From Akebia trifoliata (taxonomy: Eukaryota > Streptophyta > Magnoliopsida > Ranunculales > Lardizabalaceae), in the NCBI GenBank assembly GCA_017979445.1, contig CM030711.1, positions 43,385,560 through 43,449,559 on the forward strand: a DNA stretch of 64,000 nt, read 5' to 3'. Made by a program: the position numbers and the translations under genes. Position 1 is the stretch's first letter; each line of letters begins with the position of its first letter. The notes under the pieces were generated by a model. It saw only the letters and a program-made list of their open reading frames with translations. It was not told the origin of the DNA and did not search any database. Of this stretch, positions 47,059 to 64,000 are shown one piece after another.

Positions 47059-50000
47059 ATGTGGGCAATCCGAAGAGCTGCTAATCCTCTCAATCTCAGG
47101 TACTCTTCTTTCTTTCGACCTATTTCCTGTTATGTCTTTCCATCCTTAAAAACGATACGTTAATGGAGAAATCTGGGTAATTTTGTTGATTTTTCCATAA
47201 AATAAATACCCATTTATCCGCAAAATATTCATTGCTTTTAGAGAGATGGGTATTTCTGCAAAAAATTCTCAATAATGGGATTTTTTTTGTTTTTTTTGTT
47301 TTAATTTCACGGTTGTTTTCTGCAAATTAAGATTTTTTTTTTTTTTTTTTTCACTTTTCTGCAAATATATATATTGCTTTTAGCAGGTTATGGAGACGAA
47401 AGGGTAAAAATGATTTTATGGATGCATTTATATGTATGAAGATTTTAGGAGCTTATGAAAGTAGAAAATGATGGATTTTTGTTGTTAATTTTATCGAGTT
47501 TATTCTGCAATGTTTTTTTGTTTACCAAGCATCTGCAAATAATTTTTTTTTTTGTTGTTTTTCTGCTCATTTTATCTATATAAAAAAAATAAAAAATAAA
47601 AATAAAAATCCTTGGTTTGTTATGCTGTCAATTGTTGTACTTATTGAGTCCTTTCGTAAGGAATTTAGTGGGGAGTGGAGGTGTAGGTAGGTGGCCGGAT
47701 GAGGAGGGAGGTACTTAGGTGCATCTTTTAAATCTTGACTGCCATCGAACATGTATGGGGTTACTTGTTTTCAACCATTGGATGATGTGGTTAAAGGCAT
47801 TGTAGTACACTACAGTGTTGATTGCCAAATATTGTTTCTTAATTCATATGTTTTAGGTGTGTTTCTGTTGCTTCTTTTTAGCTAATTTGTAAAACCTTTA
47901 TGGCTAACGTCTTTCCCATTTTTGTTTTTCTGTTTTTTTTAATGATTAGTATTGTTAAAAAAAAATCATATCTTTCATTAAGTACTTGTCGGAATTTGAC
48001 CATAAATGTCTGAAATGGATTTAGTACTTGTTGTTTTGATGTATCTTTGTTCTATTTGTCAGGAGCCAAGGTTATCACGTAGGGGCTTACCGAGCTTTTT
48101 GTGCTAAATCAGACCTTCTAGGTGATGATTTTGAACATAGCATCCCTACTTGCCACACCACCCAAATTTTATCTAGTAAATGCCTTCCACTCCCAAAGAG
48201 GTTTTACCAAAGGTCGTATGTTCGTGCAAAATTCTCTGTGTGGAGTCGTGGCCTTTCTTCACAGGCAGATGCAAATAAAAGTGGGGAGGAAGACAAGTCG
48301 GAAGATGAGTTTTCCGAGCTCGAAACGCCTGCTAGTGCTGATACGATTGAACAAACCAACACAGATGAGGAAAATGATGGGGAGTTAGTTTCCAAGTCAG
48401 ACCTTTCAGATGATGAAATTTCTCAAAATGAGCTCGAATTGTCAGATATTACGACTGATAAAGTGTTATCAAAGAGGACACCTTCAGAGTTATTCAAGGT
48501 TATCATGGCTGCTCCTCGTCATTCCATTCATGGTGCTGTGGATAAGTGGGTCAAGGAAGGGAAGCCTTTGGGTCGAACTGAGATCTCACTTGCCATGCTC
48601 AATCTTCGGAAGCGTCGGATGTATATCAAGGCCTTGCAGGTGTTTGCCTTGATCTTTTTTCCCTTATAATTATTTTAGTATTCATTTTAAAATTTTCAGT
48701 TCAAACTAGCATACTGTCTCCTACATATGGCTTCTCATTTTTATAATGTGATCATGTGTCAGACTCTTTTTAGTAGTGGGTAGCTTATGTGACTTGGTCA
48801 GTGACAATGTGACGTGCTGTGGAGAGGGACTCACATGTCCTTGATGCCGACACGTCTCCATACTTAAACTGAAGTAATAATGAAATGCAGATTATGTATA
48901 GCGATGAAAGTATATTTCATGTTTAGCTCGGTGCGAATTATTTGTATCAACTGTTTGCAACCTATTTTGGGATTTGGGGGGGGGGGGGGGGGGGGGGGAC
49001 GAACTATGGATATTGAATGAAAAAATGATAAGAAATTCCTTTTTGTCACACTGGGTCTGTTTTGCATCTTAACATCTGGTTCCATATTTTTGTGAGTATG
49101 AAAAGTGTATTTTGTTACCCCTTTGGGTTTTAGTTTCTTACAACTGTTTTTGGTTTGCAGTTCTCAGAATGGTTGGAAGAAAATAAGCGGCTCACCTTTG
49201 TTGAGCGAGATTATTCTTCTCGACTTGATTTGATTGCTAAAGTACATGGCCTCCATAAGGCTGAGAAGTATATAGAAAAGATCCCGGTATCCTTCAGAGG
49301 GGAAATGATCTACAGAACCCTTTTGGCTAACTGTGGGGTTGCTGTTAACATGAATAAAGCAGAAGCAGTGTTCAACAAAATGAAGGACCTGGATCTCCCA
49401 ATTACGGCTTTTGCTTGCAACCAGTTGTTGCTGCTATACAAGAGGCTTGACAAGAAGAAAATAGCCGACGTCCTATTGTTTATGGAAAAAGAAAACATCA
49501 AGCCAACTCTTTTCACATATAGGCTCTTAATAGACACCAAAGGCCAGTCAAACGACTTAGCAGGGATGGAACAGTTGCTCGAGACCATGAAGTCTGAAGG
49601 TTTCGAAGCCGACATCCAAACCCAATCCATGCTTGCTAGACACTATATCTCTGGGGGGCTTCATGAGAAAGCCGAGGCAATATTGAAGGAGATGGAAGGA
49701 GACAACCTCAATGAGAATCGTGGGGCTTGTAGCGCCTTACTTCCTATCTACGCTGACCTTGGCAAGGCCGATGAAGTGGGGAGGGTTTGGATGGTATGCA
49801 AGTCGAATCCCCGGCTTGAGGAGTGTGTAGCCGCCATCGAAGCATGGGGCAAGCTTGGAAGGATAGAAGATGCGGAAGCAGTTTTCGATAAAATGATTCA
49901 GATTTGGAAGAAACTTTCGTCCAGATACTACACACCTCTCTTGAAGGTTTATGCGAACCATAAGTTGTTGACCAAAGGGAAGGATCTTGCAAAGCGAATG

Positions 50001-50408
50001 GCTGATAGTGGATGCCGCATTGGTCCATGGACATGGGATGCACTTGTGAAGCTCTATGTGGAGGCTGGGGAGGTGGAGAAAGCGGATTCGATCCTGCAAA
50101 AGGCAACTCAGCAGAACCAGACAAGACCGCTGTTTAGCTCGTATATGTGCGTCATGGATCAGTATGCAAAGAGGGGTGACATACATAATGCCGAGAAGAT
50201 GTTTCATAGGATGAGGTTGTCTGGATACGTGGGTCGGCTCCAGCAGTTTCGATCCCTTCTCCAGGCTTATATAAATGCAAAGACTCCGGCTTATGGGTTT
50301 AGGGAGAGGATGAAGGCGGATAACATATTTCCAAACAAGGCTGTTGCAGCACAGTTGGTACTTGTCGATGCATTTAGGAAGACAGCGATATCAGATTTGT
50401 TGGACTGA
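47059..50408 (+). CDS. Mitochondrial PPR protein, PPR596-like, full-length tandem copy
   Basis: Exons 47059-47099, 48063-48639 and 49161-50408 join in phase (2, then 0) to 621 aa, close to the roughly 600 aa of Arabidopsis PPR596 (At1g80270). The start was chosen because MWAIRRAANPLNL parallels the neighbouring copy and resembles a mitochondrial presequence. An acidic linker (about residues 75-140) leads into about ten consecutive P-class repeats from about residue 255 to the C-terminus. There is no E, DYW or SMR extension. The repeats should form an alpha-solenoid binding one nucleotide each in organellar RNA; PPR596 acts on mitochondrial transcripts. Intron 2 holds a 23-nt G run (48976-48998). 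A GCCACGTGGC G-box and a telo-box lie upstream of the start codon. Confidence 0.94.
48976..48998 (+). repeat. 23-nt G homopolymer in PPR intron 2
   Basis: An uninterrupted run of 23 G, transcribed in sense. It can form a G-quadruplex and its length may be an assembly estimate. The paralogous intron of the upstream gene lacks it and has an A run instead. Confidence 0.8.
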
Positions 50409-50630
50409 GCTTTTGTTAGTGTATTTTTGTGCCTTGAGGGGGTACCTCTGGTTATACTTTTCTCTTGGCTATTCATGTCTGACTTTTTTCCTGTTCATTT
50501 TTAAGTTTAAATGTCTTTTATCTTTTATAACTGTATCTCACAGCTCATCTGTAGCCTCTTGATTGAAGTTTTGTTGTCTAGCTCTTTTAATCTGCTGCTC
50601 ATTCTGTCACAACATTCTCTGTTTGATAAG

Positions 50631-51129
50631 TGTTGACAAAACATTTACCCCAAAAGGTCAATTTGATGGGGAAGGTGCAACTATGAATATAAGAGGGTCA
50701 CGGGTCAAGTTGGAACATGTGACACACCTAGGAACAAAGAAGGATAACACATCACTCAACACTTCCCTTCATCCATAAGGGTGGAAAATACCTTTGAAAA
50801 GACTCGAACCTTCTTTGGCCAGATCTTCCAACCTTTTCACAATTACAGTTCACTGCGCGCGTAGGCCAGAACTTATGAAAATTTTCGGCCCAGCAATCAG
50901 GTTGTATGTAGTAGTTTGTTTTTTGAAAAAGGTAATAGGCTAGCACGGCTTGCTCATGAAGTATACGAACCTGACGCTCTGACACCATGTTGACAAATCA
51001 TTCACCCCAAAAGATCGATCTGATGGGGAAGGCGCAACTATTGATATAAGAGGGTCATGAGTCGAATTAGAATAAGACATGTCAGCACGTGACACCCGGG
51101 AGCGGAGGTGGATAACACATCACTCAACA
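50631..51129 (-). mobile_element. TRIM retrotransposon, second copy of the same family
   Basis: LTRs 50631-50761 and 50988-51129 (TGTTGAC...CTCAACA as read on plus) enclose a 226-bp non-coding interior. Read on the minus strand, the primer site TGGTGTCAGAGCGTC follows the first LTR and a GAAGGGAAG purine tract precedes the second. LTR and interior motifs (CATCAGATCGATCTTTTGG, CCACCCTTATGGATGA) are shared with the TRIM at 21728. Flanks ATAAG and ATAAC differ by one base, consistent with an aged 5-bp duplication. It lies downstream of the full-length PPR gene. Confidence 0.88.
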
Positions 51130-51222
51130 ATAACAATATTGTAATCTAGCTTGCTAATTATGCCCTTGAATGCTTATTGAAGGACTTGGAAAATCTAACA
51201 GGACCTTGTAATGCTGCAGAAC

Positions 51223-51946
51223 AAGGGCTGACAATGATCCAGTTTTTATGCTGTATCCGATCCAAAAAAATAGGGTTCAAGATTTTGGATGTTTGATCGG
51301 ACTTGGATTGAAAATTACAGATCCGATCAATTTTTTGTTTGGTTTTGGATTAAACCTTACCCGAAACAATAAAAATGCGAACTGAATCTACTATATCATA
51401 CATATCAGATATACTCTCCTCTCATACAGATTTTATTCTCCATCATCTCCTCCAGACCACAACCATAGACATTCACTCTGCCATCAACACCATAGACGGA
51501 AGTTGCTTGCATGGTTGTCGATTCTCGATTTCTGTGTCCGATTTTCAAGGATTGGTTTAATGTAGATGGTGATTGAAACCCTAATCCTAACTCACTCTAG
51601 TTCCTTCACCCACCTATTTTCCCCTGCAACCAGTTCGAACTCTGCTGTGAAAAACTTATTCCAAAAAAAGAAAAAAGAACTTTGTTGTGAAGAAGGTGAC
51701 CAACAAGACTCCACGGCTCTCCTCGTTCATTTGTGAGTTCTTCATGGATTTCTTTTCGTCACTTGGCTTTCTGATGGGATTTAGTTGATGCCTGAGTTGC
51801 AATTTTAATGGGATAGGATAAGTTCGATTTTGGATTGACTAAACATGTAATCAGATTCAGTTAAAAACTGCATTGATCCATTCAGATCTGGATCATAGAT
51901 TAAAAAAATTGGATTGGTATTTATCCGGTATCGATTGCCAGCCCCA
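51223..51946. mobile_element. Non-autonomous hAT-type element with perfect 8-bp target duplication
   Basis: Short inverted ends (AAGGGCTGACAATG on the left; TGGGGCTGGCAATC as the complement of the right) are flanked on both sides by TGCAGAAC (51215-51222 and 51947-51954). Eight-base duplications and short TIRs are typical of hAT elements. The interior is non-coding and full of GATCCGATC-type sequence that recurs in other hAT-like pieces of the window. Confidence 0.85.
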
Positions 51947-52685
51947 TGCAGAACCATGGGAATTAGGATCTCCAATTGAATCTATTAACAACATATTGAT
52001 AACTATATTTTTCTTCATTGAAAGACTCTTTTTAATGTAGATTACTGAAATAATCTCTATTTGATAACACAAGATTCAGTGGTACAATTTTTCTCAAGTC
52101 TAAGAAAAACAGAATTTTGAATGTTTAAGACGATCTCATCTAAAACTAGTTAATTCTTCATTTCATCTCAATTACAAAAATCCTTCAACCATCTTTTCAA
52201 TAAATAAGCCTGGGGAGTGAAAATTTCAAGAAAATGGAACTTCCTTCCAACTTAATAATTTTCTAAGGAAAAGATATCTGTGATTCTGTAATTGTAGACT
52301 ACTCAAAACATTATAAAGACTGATCTATTCTCCTTCCATCTGAACATGCTCTACAAGATAATATTATTATGACAAATGCTGTAATTGAGCCCTTATAAAC
52401 ATCAATCCAACATGATGTGTTTTTATTCTGTGCACTACCTAAAATGCCATTGAAAGTATACTATATCTTCACTTCCAAGTCTATCTATCCATCTATTTAT
52501 CAATCAATCAATCCATTTTTTTTATTCTTTTGAAAACCCAAACTTTTATCTTAGCCATTCCTATGGGAAAATTTGTGTATAAAATTTTGTTTGGTATGCA
52601 AGTAAGGAATATTTTTGCAAGGTTCAACAAGAGAAAGTGTCCTTTGATTTTCCTCATTAGTGTAAAAGGTACTTTGAAGCATTGG

Positions 52686-52702
52686 TATATATATATATAT
52701 AT

Positions 52703-52740
<38 letters not shown>
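52686..52740 (+). repeat. (TA)n(GA)n compound microsatellite
   Basis: TA units to 52702, then GA units to 52740, 525 bp downstream of the gyrB stop codon. Confidence 0.9.
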
Positions 52741-52742
<2 letters not shown>

Positions 52743-52875
52743 ATCTCAAAGATTTCCTAAATGATAAATGATCAAAACAGCATGCTTTTATGAAAAAGTT
52801 CTGCCAAAGATTATATTTTTATAACACAATACATAAACAAAAGCCGAGTTGACTCAATTTTGTTGATGTGGGCAG

Positions 52876-52985
52876 GTTATAACAACAATAACAAAGCCTT
52901 ATCCCATAGATTTAGGATTGGCTAAACAAATCCTGTTACCCCATTCTACTATTTCCAAAGCTAAGTCCCCCGGCAGGTTAGTTAG
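52876..52985 (-). repeat. RTE-like 3' tail fragment
   Basis: A TAACAACAATAACAAAGCCT motif is followed by a 'cccatagatttaggattggct' type segment. This is the reverse complement of the conserved 3' end seen in many plant RTE-type LINE copies. A second, weaker copy is at 58640-58705. Assignment is from recall of the motif only. Confidence 0.35.
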
Positions 52986-53265
52986 CAAACACTATTATAA
53001 ATGAAATATCTAGCGAAGAACTAAAGAGGAAAGTTCAAAGACAGAAGAAAGTTATATTACTCTTTCATAAACATCTAAACATACAATGACACGTTTTCAA
53101 TAATGATGACAAATATCACACTATGTGAATACATATAGCATTGAGATAAAAACAAACACTATTCAAACCAATGAAACCCCTTTTCACCAGTAAAACTAAA
53201 ACTCACAGGTTACTTGGGGATTCTGTTACCGAATTATATTCATGAAAGAAGTGTGAACTGTATGC

Positions 53266-60330
<7,065 letters not shown>

Positions 60331-62020
60331 CTGGAACAGAAAATTGTCATTCCTTTTAAGTACAAAGAAACAGTTACATTCAATGCTGAAAGTATCACAA
60401 AAGTAATTAGAACCACAGTTTTTTTCACTTTTAAAGCTAAGCATCAATAGAAAAATTACCTCCCATCAACATAGTTATAACTCTAACCAGACCCTCTATC
60501 AATTTTGGATAATGGCAATCCAACAAACTGCTGTCCATAGCATCACATATCAATTTATACTCAAAATAAGCTATAAGGTTATTAGAATGGTATTTATTAA
60601 TAAATAAATAAGTGAAAAATATTATTCCGAAATATCCCATAAATGATAAACATTATAGCTATGTATTATTGTGTTACCCTGGCACACTTCAATTTTCAAG
60701 TTTTTACCATGCAGGCACAATACGATACTTCATGGCATGGCATAATATGCCTGGGCATGTTCCATTGCAATGCCACAAACTGTTCCTTTACGGTGTTGAC
60801 ACCTGGCATGCCAAAAATGGCCCTGCCAGGCCAAAAAGAAAAAAATAGACTTAACAGAATTTTCTAAAATTAGAAAGGCATTCCTCCATAGTAACCATGC
60901 AATTGAAAATCCAAATCAGCAATATCAACACAACAATCGCTTGCCACATTGTTGGAATACATTTTTTATGGAACACATTTGTGGTCAATTGAGCATATGG
61001 ATTTTTAGGCCAACACTCGGTGGAAAATTAGACTGATTATGGGCTTAGACACATAGCTCAGTTGTTTGACAAATGCGAAGCAACTTTGAGATCGTGGGTT
61101 CAAGTCCAGCTTATCCACCCAAAAAAAACAAAGACTGATTGATGATATATAAAACTAACTTTTGGTGAGTAAGTCCATCAAAGGGTAAGGCCTAATATTC
61201 AGTCATTTTGTTCAACACACAATGTCACATTCCACTTTGACAGAGATTTTTCCATTCATTGGGAAACATCTTTACATTTCCCTAATTGCCCAACCAACAT
61301 ACAGACCCCATAGATGACTATTCGGACCAAAATTCAGCCATATCAAATGACAACACAATTATATTCATTTTGGATGACTAGAAATAAAAACAAAAATAGT
61401 CTCCAAGGAAGGCGTTCTTTGAAGGATATATAGGATCGTCAAATCAAGCTAATCCTTTGTCAATGTCTTTTCTTACATGGGGTCTAATGATCCAATTATC
61501 CTGATCAGCACAACAATGCACAAGAAGGATCATGTATTCCATAATATGGTAGAACCAGTTTCCCTAATTTTTTTTCCTCAAAAATTAACATTACTAGTGT
61601 GGGTCTCTACGGACTTTGGTAGCCAACCAACTCCGAGTTTCCTTCATTCGCCACAAGTTACTAGAGTACCACCTAAAAGATCTATTATACCACAAGTTAA
61701 TATTTGTATGGCCATGCCACCATAATAAAATTTCCACCTTACGGCACCATGATAATTGGCAACCATGCCACATATCAAGGTAACATATATTATTTCGGTA
61801 AATTCTATGTATAAAATAATCATTGCTTGTTTAATATTACCATCTACCCCTAGTATTTTTTTATAGGTTCATCACTCCATGTACCCCAAGTATTTCAAAC
61901 CTGCTTTTGGGGTTTAGACTTTGCTTTAATGTCCAAATCCAACTAGGCTTTGTAGAGATTATGGTTAAAGAAACTATGCAATAGATTGTTAAAGACTTTT
62001 TTTTCTATTCATAATAAGCA
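60331..62020. other. Region 5' of the last visible gyrB exon
   Basis: No convincing gyrB exon was found. It contains the tRNA-like element at 61041 and a GGCATGGCA-rich repeat at about 60710-60835. A weak gyrB-exon-like match at 60460-60493 is discussed in the findings. Confidence 0.45.
61041..61130 (+). mobile_element. tRNA-like SINE head or tRNA pseudogene
   Basis: ACATAGCTCAGTTG (D arm, A box) and ATCGTGGGTTCAAGTCC (T arm, B box) are spaced as in a tRNA, followed by an A-rich tail. The acceptor stem does not pair and no clean anticodon stem is seen, so it is not a tRNA gene. Confidence 0.55.
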
Positions 62021-64000
62021 ATGACAACGAATCAAGAAACTAAAGATTCAAACACTACTCTTGGGACAAATTCTTCAACCCAACGTGTTACCAGTGCCCT
62101 ATTAGATGGTCGGAATTTTCAGTCCTAGTCCTGGTCCTGGCCCCGGTCTGTCCGACTTTATTTGGGTGGTAGAGGAAAATCTGGATTGCTTTTGGGCATC
62201 GTTACTGAGCAACCCCTTCTTAATCCTAAATTTGAATAATGAGAAATTGACAACTGCACTATTCTTAGATGTTTTTAATTTCATGGAGTAGCGGATTTAT
62301 ACTATATTTATGTATCATGAAACGGTTCCATCTTTGTGGTAGGCCCTCACTCAGACATATGTGCATGCTAGGAATGACTAAAGGATTTATGAGTTTTATT
62401 GAGACATTGCCCAAGTTACCCAAGGAACACAAAGTTTAGCTGATTATTTCGGGTTTCTTCAAAGCACTTGGAAAGACCTCTCTTATTATGAGTCTATGAC
62501 TGAGTTATCCGTAGAAACAACCGGGTTTGTGGTTAAGAAGATTGCTCAACATCAGACATACCAGTTTCTCATGGATGTACGTCTTGAATTTGAGGCACTT
62601 CGGACCCAGATTCTTAACACCACTCCTTTATCTCCTTTATTTGAGATATTTGTGACCATTGATAGTGATGAGCGTTGTCATCGTATAGTTCTTTCTCAGG
62701 CTTAGGCACCTGGTATTCTTTCTGCTCCAACTACAAATCAAATTGCTCTAGCAACCAATTTGAGTTTTACTAACTCTCATACCCTGGGCTTTGGCGTGGA
62801 GGTTGTGGTCATCGTAAAGGGAGTGGTCTTACTTGCAACCATTGTGGGAAGACTAACCATGAGAAGGATCGATGTTTTCAACTCTATCCCCATCTGTTGC
62901 AATCTAATGCCACTCCTTTGGTACATTCTCGTCCCTATGCCATCACTGTGGAGTCATCATCAATTCCTCTCACTGATCCTCCTGCTTCCCTTAGCACTAT
63001 TGATTTGCAATAGCTCCAGACTCAAATTCTCACTATTGTACGGGATCAGATTCATGCTCATACCCACTCATCTTCGATTGTGGCATCAGTTACCACACCT
63101 CCAGGTGTATCTTATGCATTCCATGTCACTCAGTCTGGTTTTGCTCCCCTGACAAAGAAAATTGCTTTTGGTGTCTCTAATCACATAACCGGTACGTCTA
63201 GCCACTTTACTTCTATTTTTCCTATTACTCATAGGGAGGTTCATCTTGTTGATGTGTCTCTTATACCTATCCACAATAAGGGTACAATCCTCTTATCTTC
63301 TGATTTTTCCTTAGACTCTGTGCTCCATGTTCCTCACTTATCTCTTAACGTTTTGTCTGTGAGTAGTATTACCAAATCCTAAAATTGCTCAATAACCTTT
63401 TTTCTCATTCATTGTATTTTTTAAAACCTGGCTTCGAGGAAGATTTTTTACAAGGAGTATGACAGTGATGCGTTGTACTTATTTGGATCCCAACCCACAA
63501 CTATTCAAGCTTTTGAGCTTCCATCCTTTGGGAGTCATATTTTTTCATCTCATTATTTAGGTTTATGGCATGCTCGCTTAGGAAATGTCAATTTTCAGTA
63601 CTTACGTCTTTATTTCCTACTTTAAAATTTTCTTCTAATGGATACAAATTTTAGTGCTCTACATGTGAGCTTTCTAAACACGCACGTACTTCTTATATTC
63701 CTCGAATGCATCAATTTAATGCAATATTTGATTTAGTTTATTCTAATGTGTGAGAGACTTCCCATGTTACTATTTTTAATAGTCATATATATTATGTTAC
63801 ATTTATTGATGACTATTTTCGTTGTACTTGGATTTATTTGATGCGTTATCGTTTTAAGGTGCTCCCTATTTTTGTTAATTTTCTTAAAATGATTCAAACC
63901 CATATTAAATCTTAGGTTTAATAATTGAGGGGGGGAATATATTTTTGATGGGATTCGATCCCATCTTCATGAGTATGATATGCTTCACCAGTTAACTTGT
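62021..64000 (+). pseudogene. Ty1/Copia gag-pol, degenerate, running off the window
   Basis: From ATG at 62021 the Copia gag pattern LLDGRNF can be read, then across stops QGTQSLADYF with a gag body to about 62705. A CCHC zinc knuckle (CNHCGKTNHEKDRC) lies at 62834-62875. The protease site that should read D-S-G-A is replaced (GVSNHITG), so the catalytic Asp is lost. A pre-integrase segment (HARLGNVNFQYL; CSTCELSKHART) follows, and then the integrase core (VTFIDDYFRCTWIYLMRY). At least six stops or frame changes interrupt it. No LTR was recognised upstream of 62021. The element lies between the last visible gyrB exon and the window edge, in the opposite orientation to gyrB. Confidence 0.8.

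Noticed and set aside
61041..61130. Functional tRNA gene
   Set aside because: D and T arms look right, but the acceptor stem does not pair and no anticodon stem-loop forms.

Overview
The window is nuclear DNA from a flowering plant. Genes are split by many GT-AG introns, coding GC is moderate without the GC-rich third positions of grasses, and most of the sequence is AT-rich and packed with decayed retrotransposons, MITEs, hAT and Mutator-like elements. The species cannot be named from the sequence; a non-grass angiosperm is the best reading.

Five protein-coding genes can be built exon by exon. (1) Plus strand, 7916-9628: a two-exon trihelix (SIP1/ASIL-type) transcription factor of 316 aa. 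(2) Minus strand, 15045-29207: a ten-exon plastid-targeted ribose-5-phosphate isomerase of the RPI4 type, 292 aa, whose first two introns are each about 5 kb and full of transposons. (3) and (4) Plus strand, 42369-45079 and 47059-50408: tandem paralogues of a mitochondrial P-class PPR protein (PPR596-like). The downstream copy is complete (621 aa) and the upstream copy is truncated (468 aa). (5) Minus strand, 53266-60330: thirteen consecutive 3' exons of organellar DNA gyrase subunit B, with the N-terminal ATPase part not found in the window. There is also a broken PIP aquaporin exon at 41420-41557.

The mobile part is unusually readable. A 4.77-kb Mutator-like element (29391-34160) with about 200-bp terminal inverted repeats and a 9-bp target duplication carries a dead FAR1-type transposase and sits just upstream of the RPI4 start codon. 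Two miniature LTR retrotransposons (TRIMs) of one family lie at 21728-22035 and 50631-51129. The first is inserted in one arm of a large inverted repeat inside RPI4 intron 2. A 724-bp hAT-type element (51223-51946) has a perfect 8-bp duplication. LINE fragments lie in RPI4 introns and in a gyrB intron, and a decayed Copia gag-pol fills 62021 to the window end. A 5S rRNA-derived retroposon follows the trihelix gene.

The least expected structure is a family of at least seven GGG...CCC MITEs lodged in (TA)n tracts (positions 1, 992, 1299, 22137, 23980, 24248 and 45473). They share a strong internal stem-loop module but carry different terminal inverted repeats. The best candidates for follow-up are this modular family, the loss of the catalytic glutamate in the RPI4 protein, an intronic miRNA-like hairpin in RPI4, and the truncated PPR duplicate.
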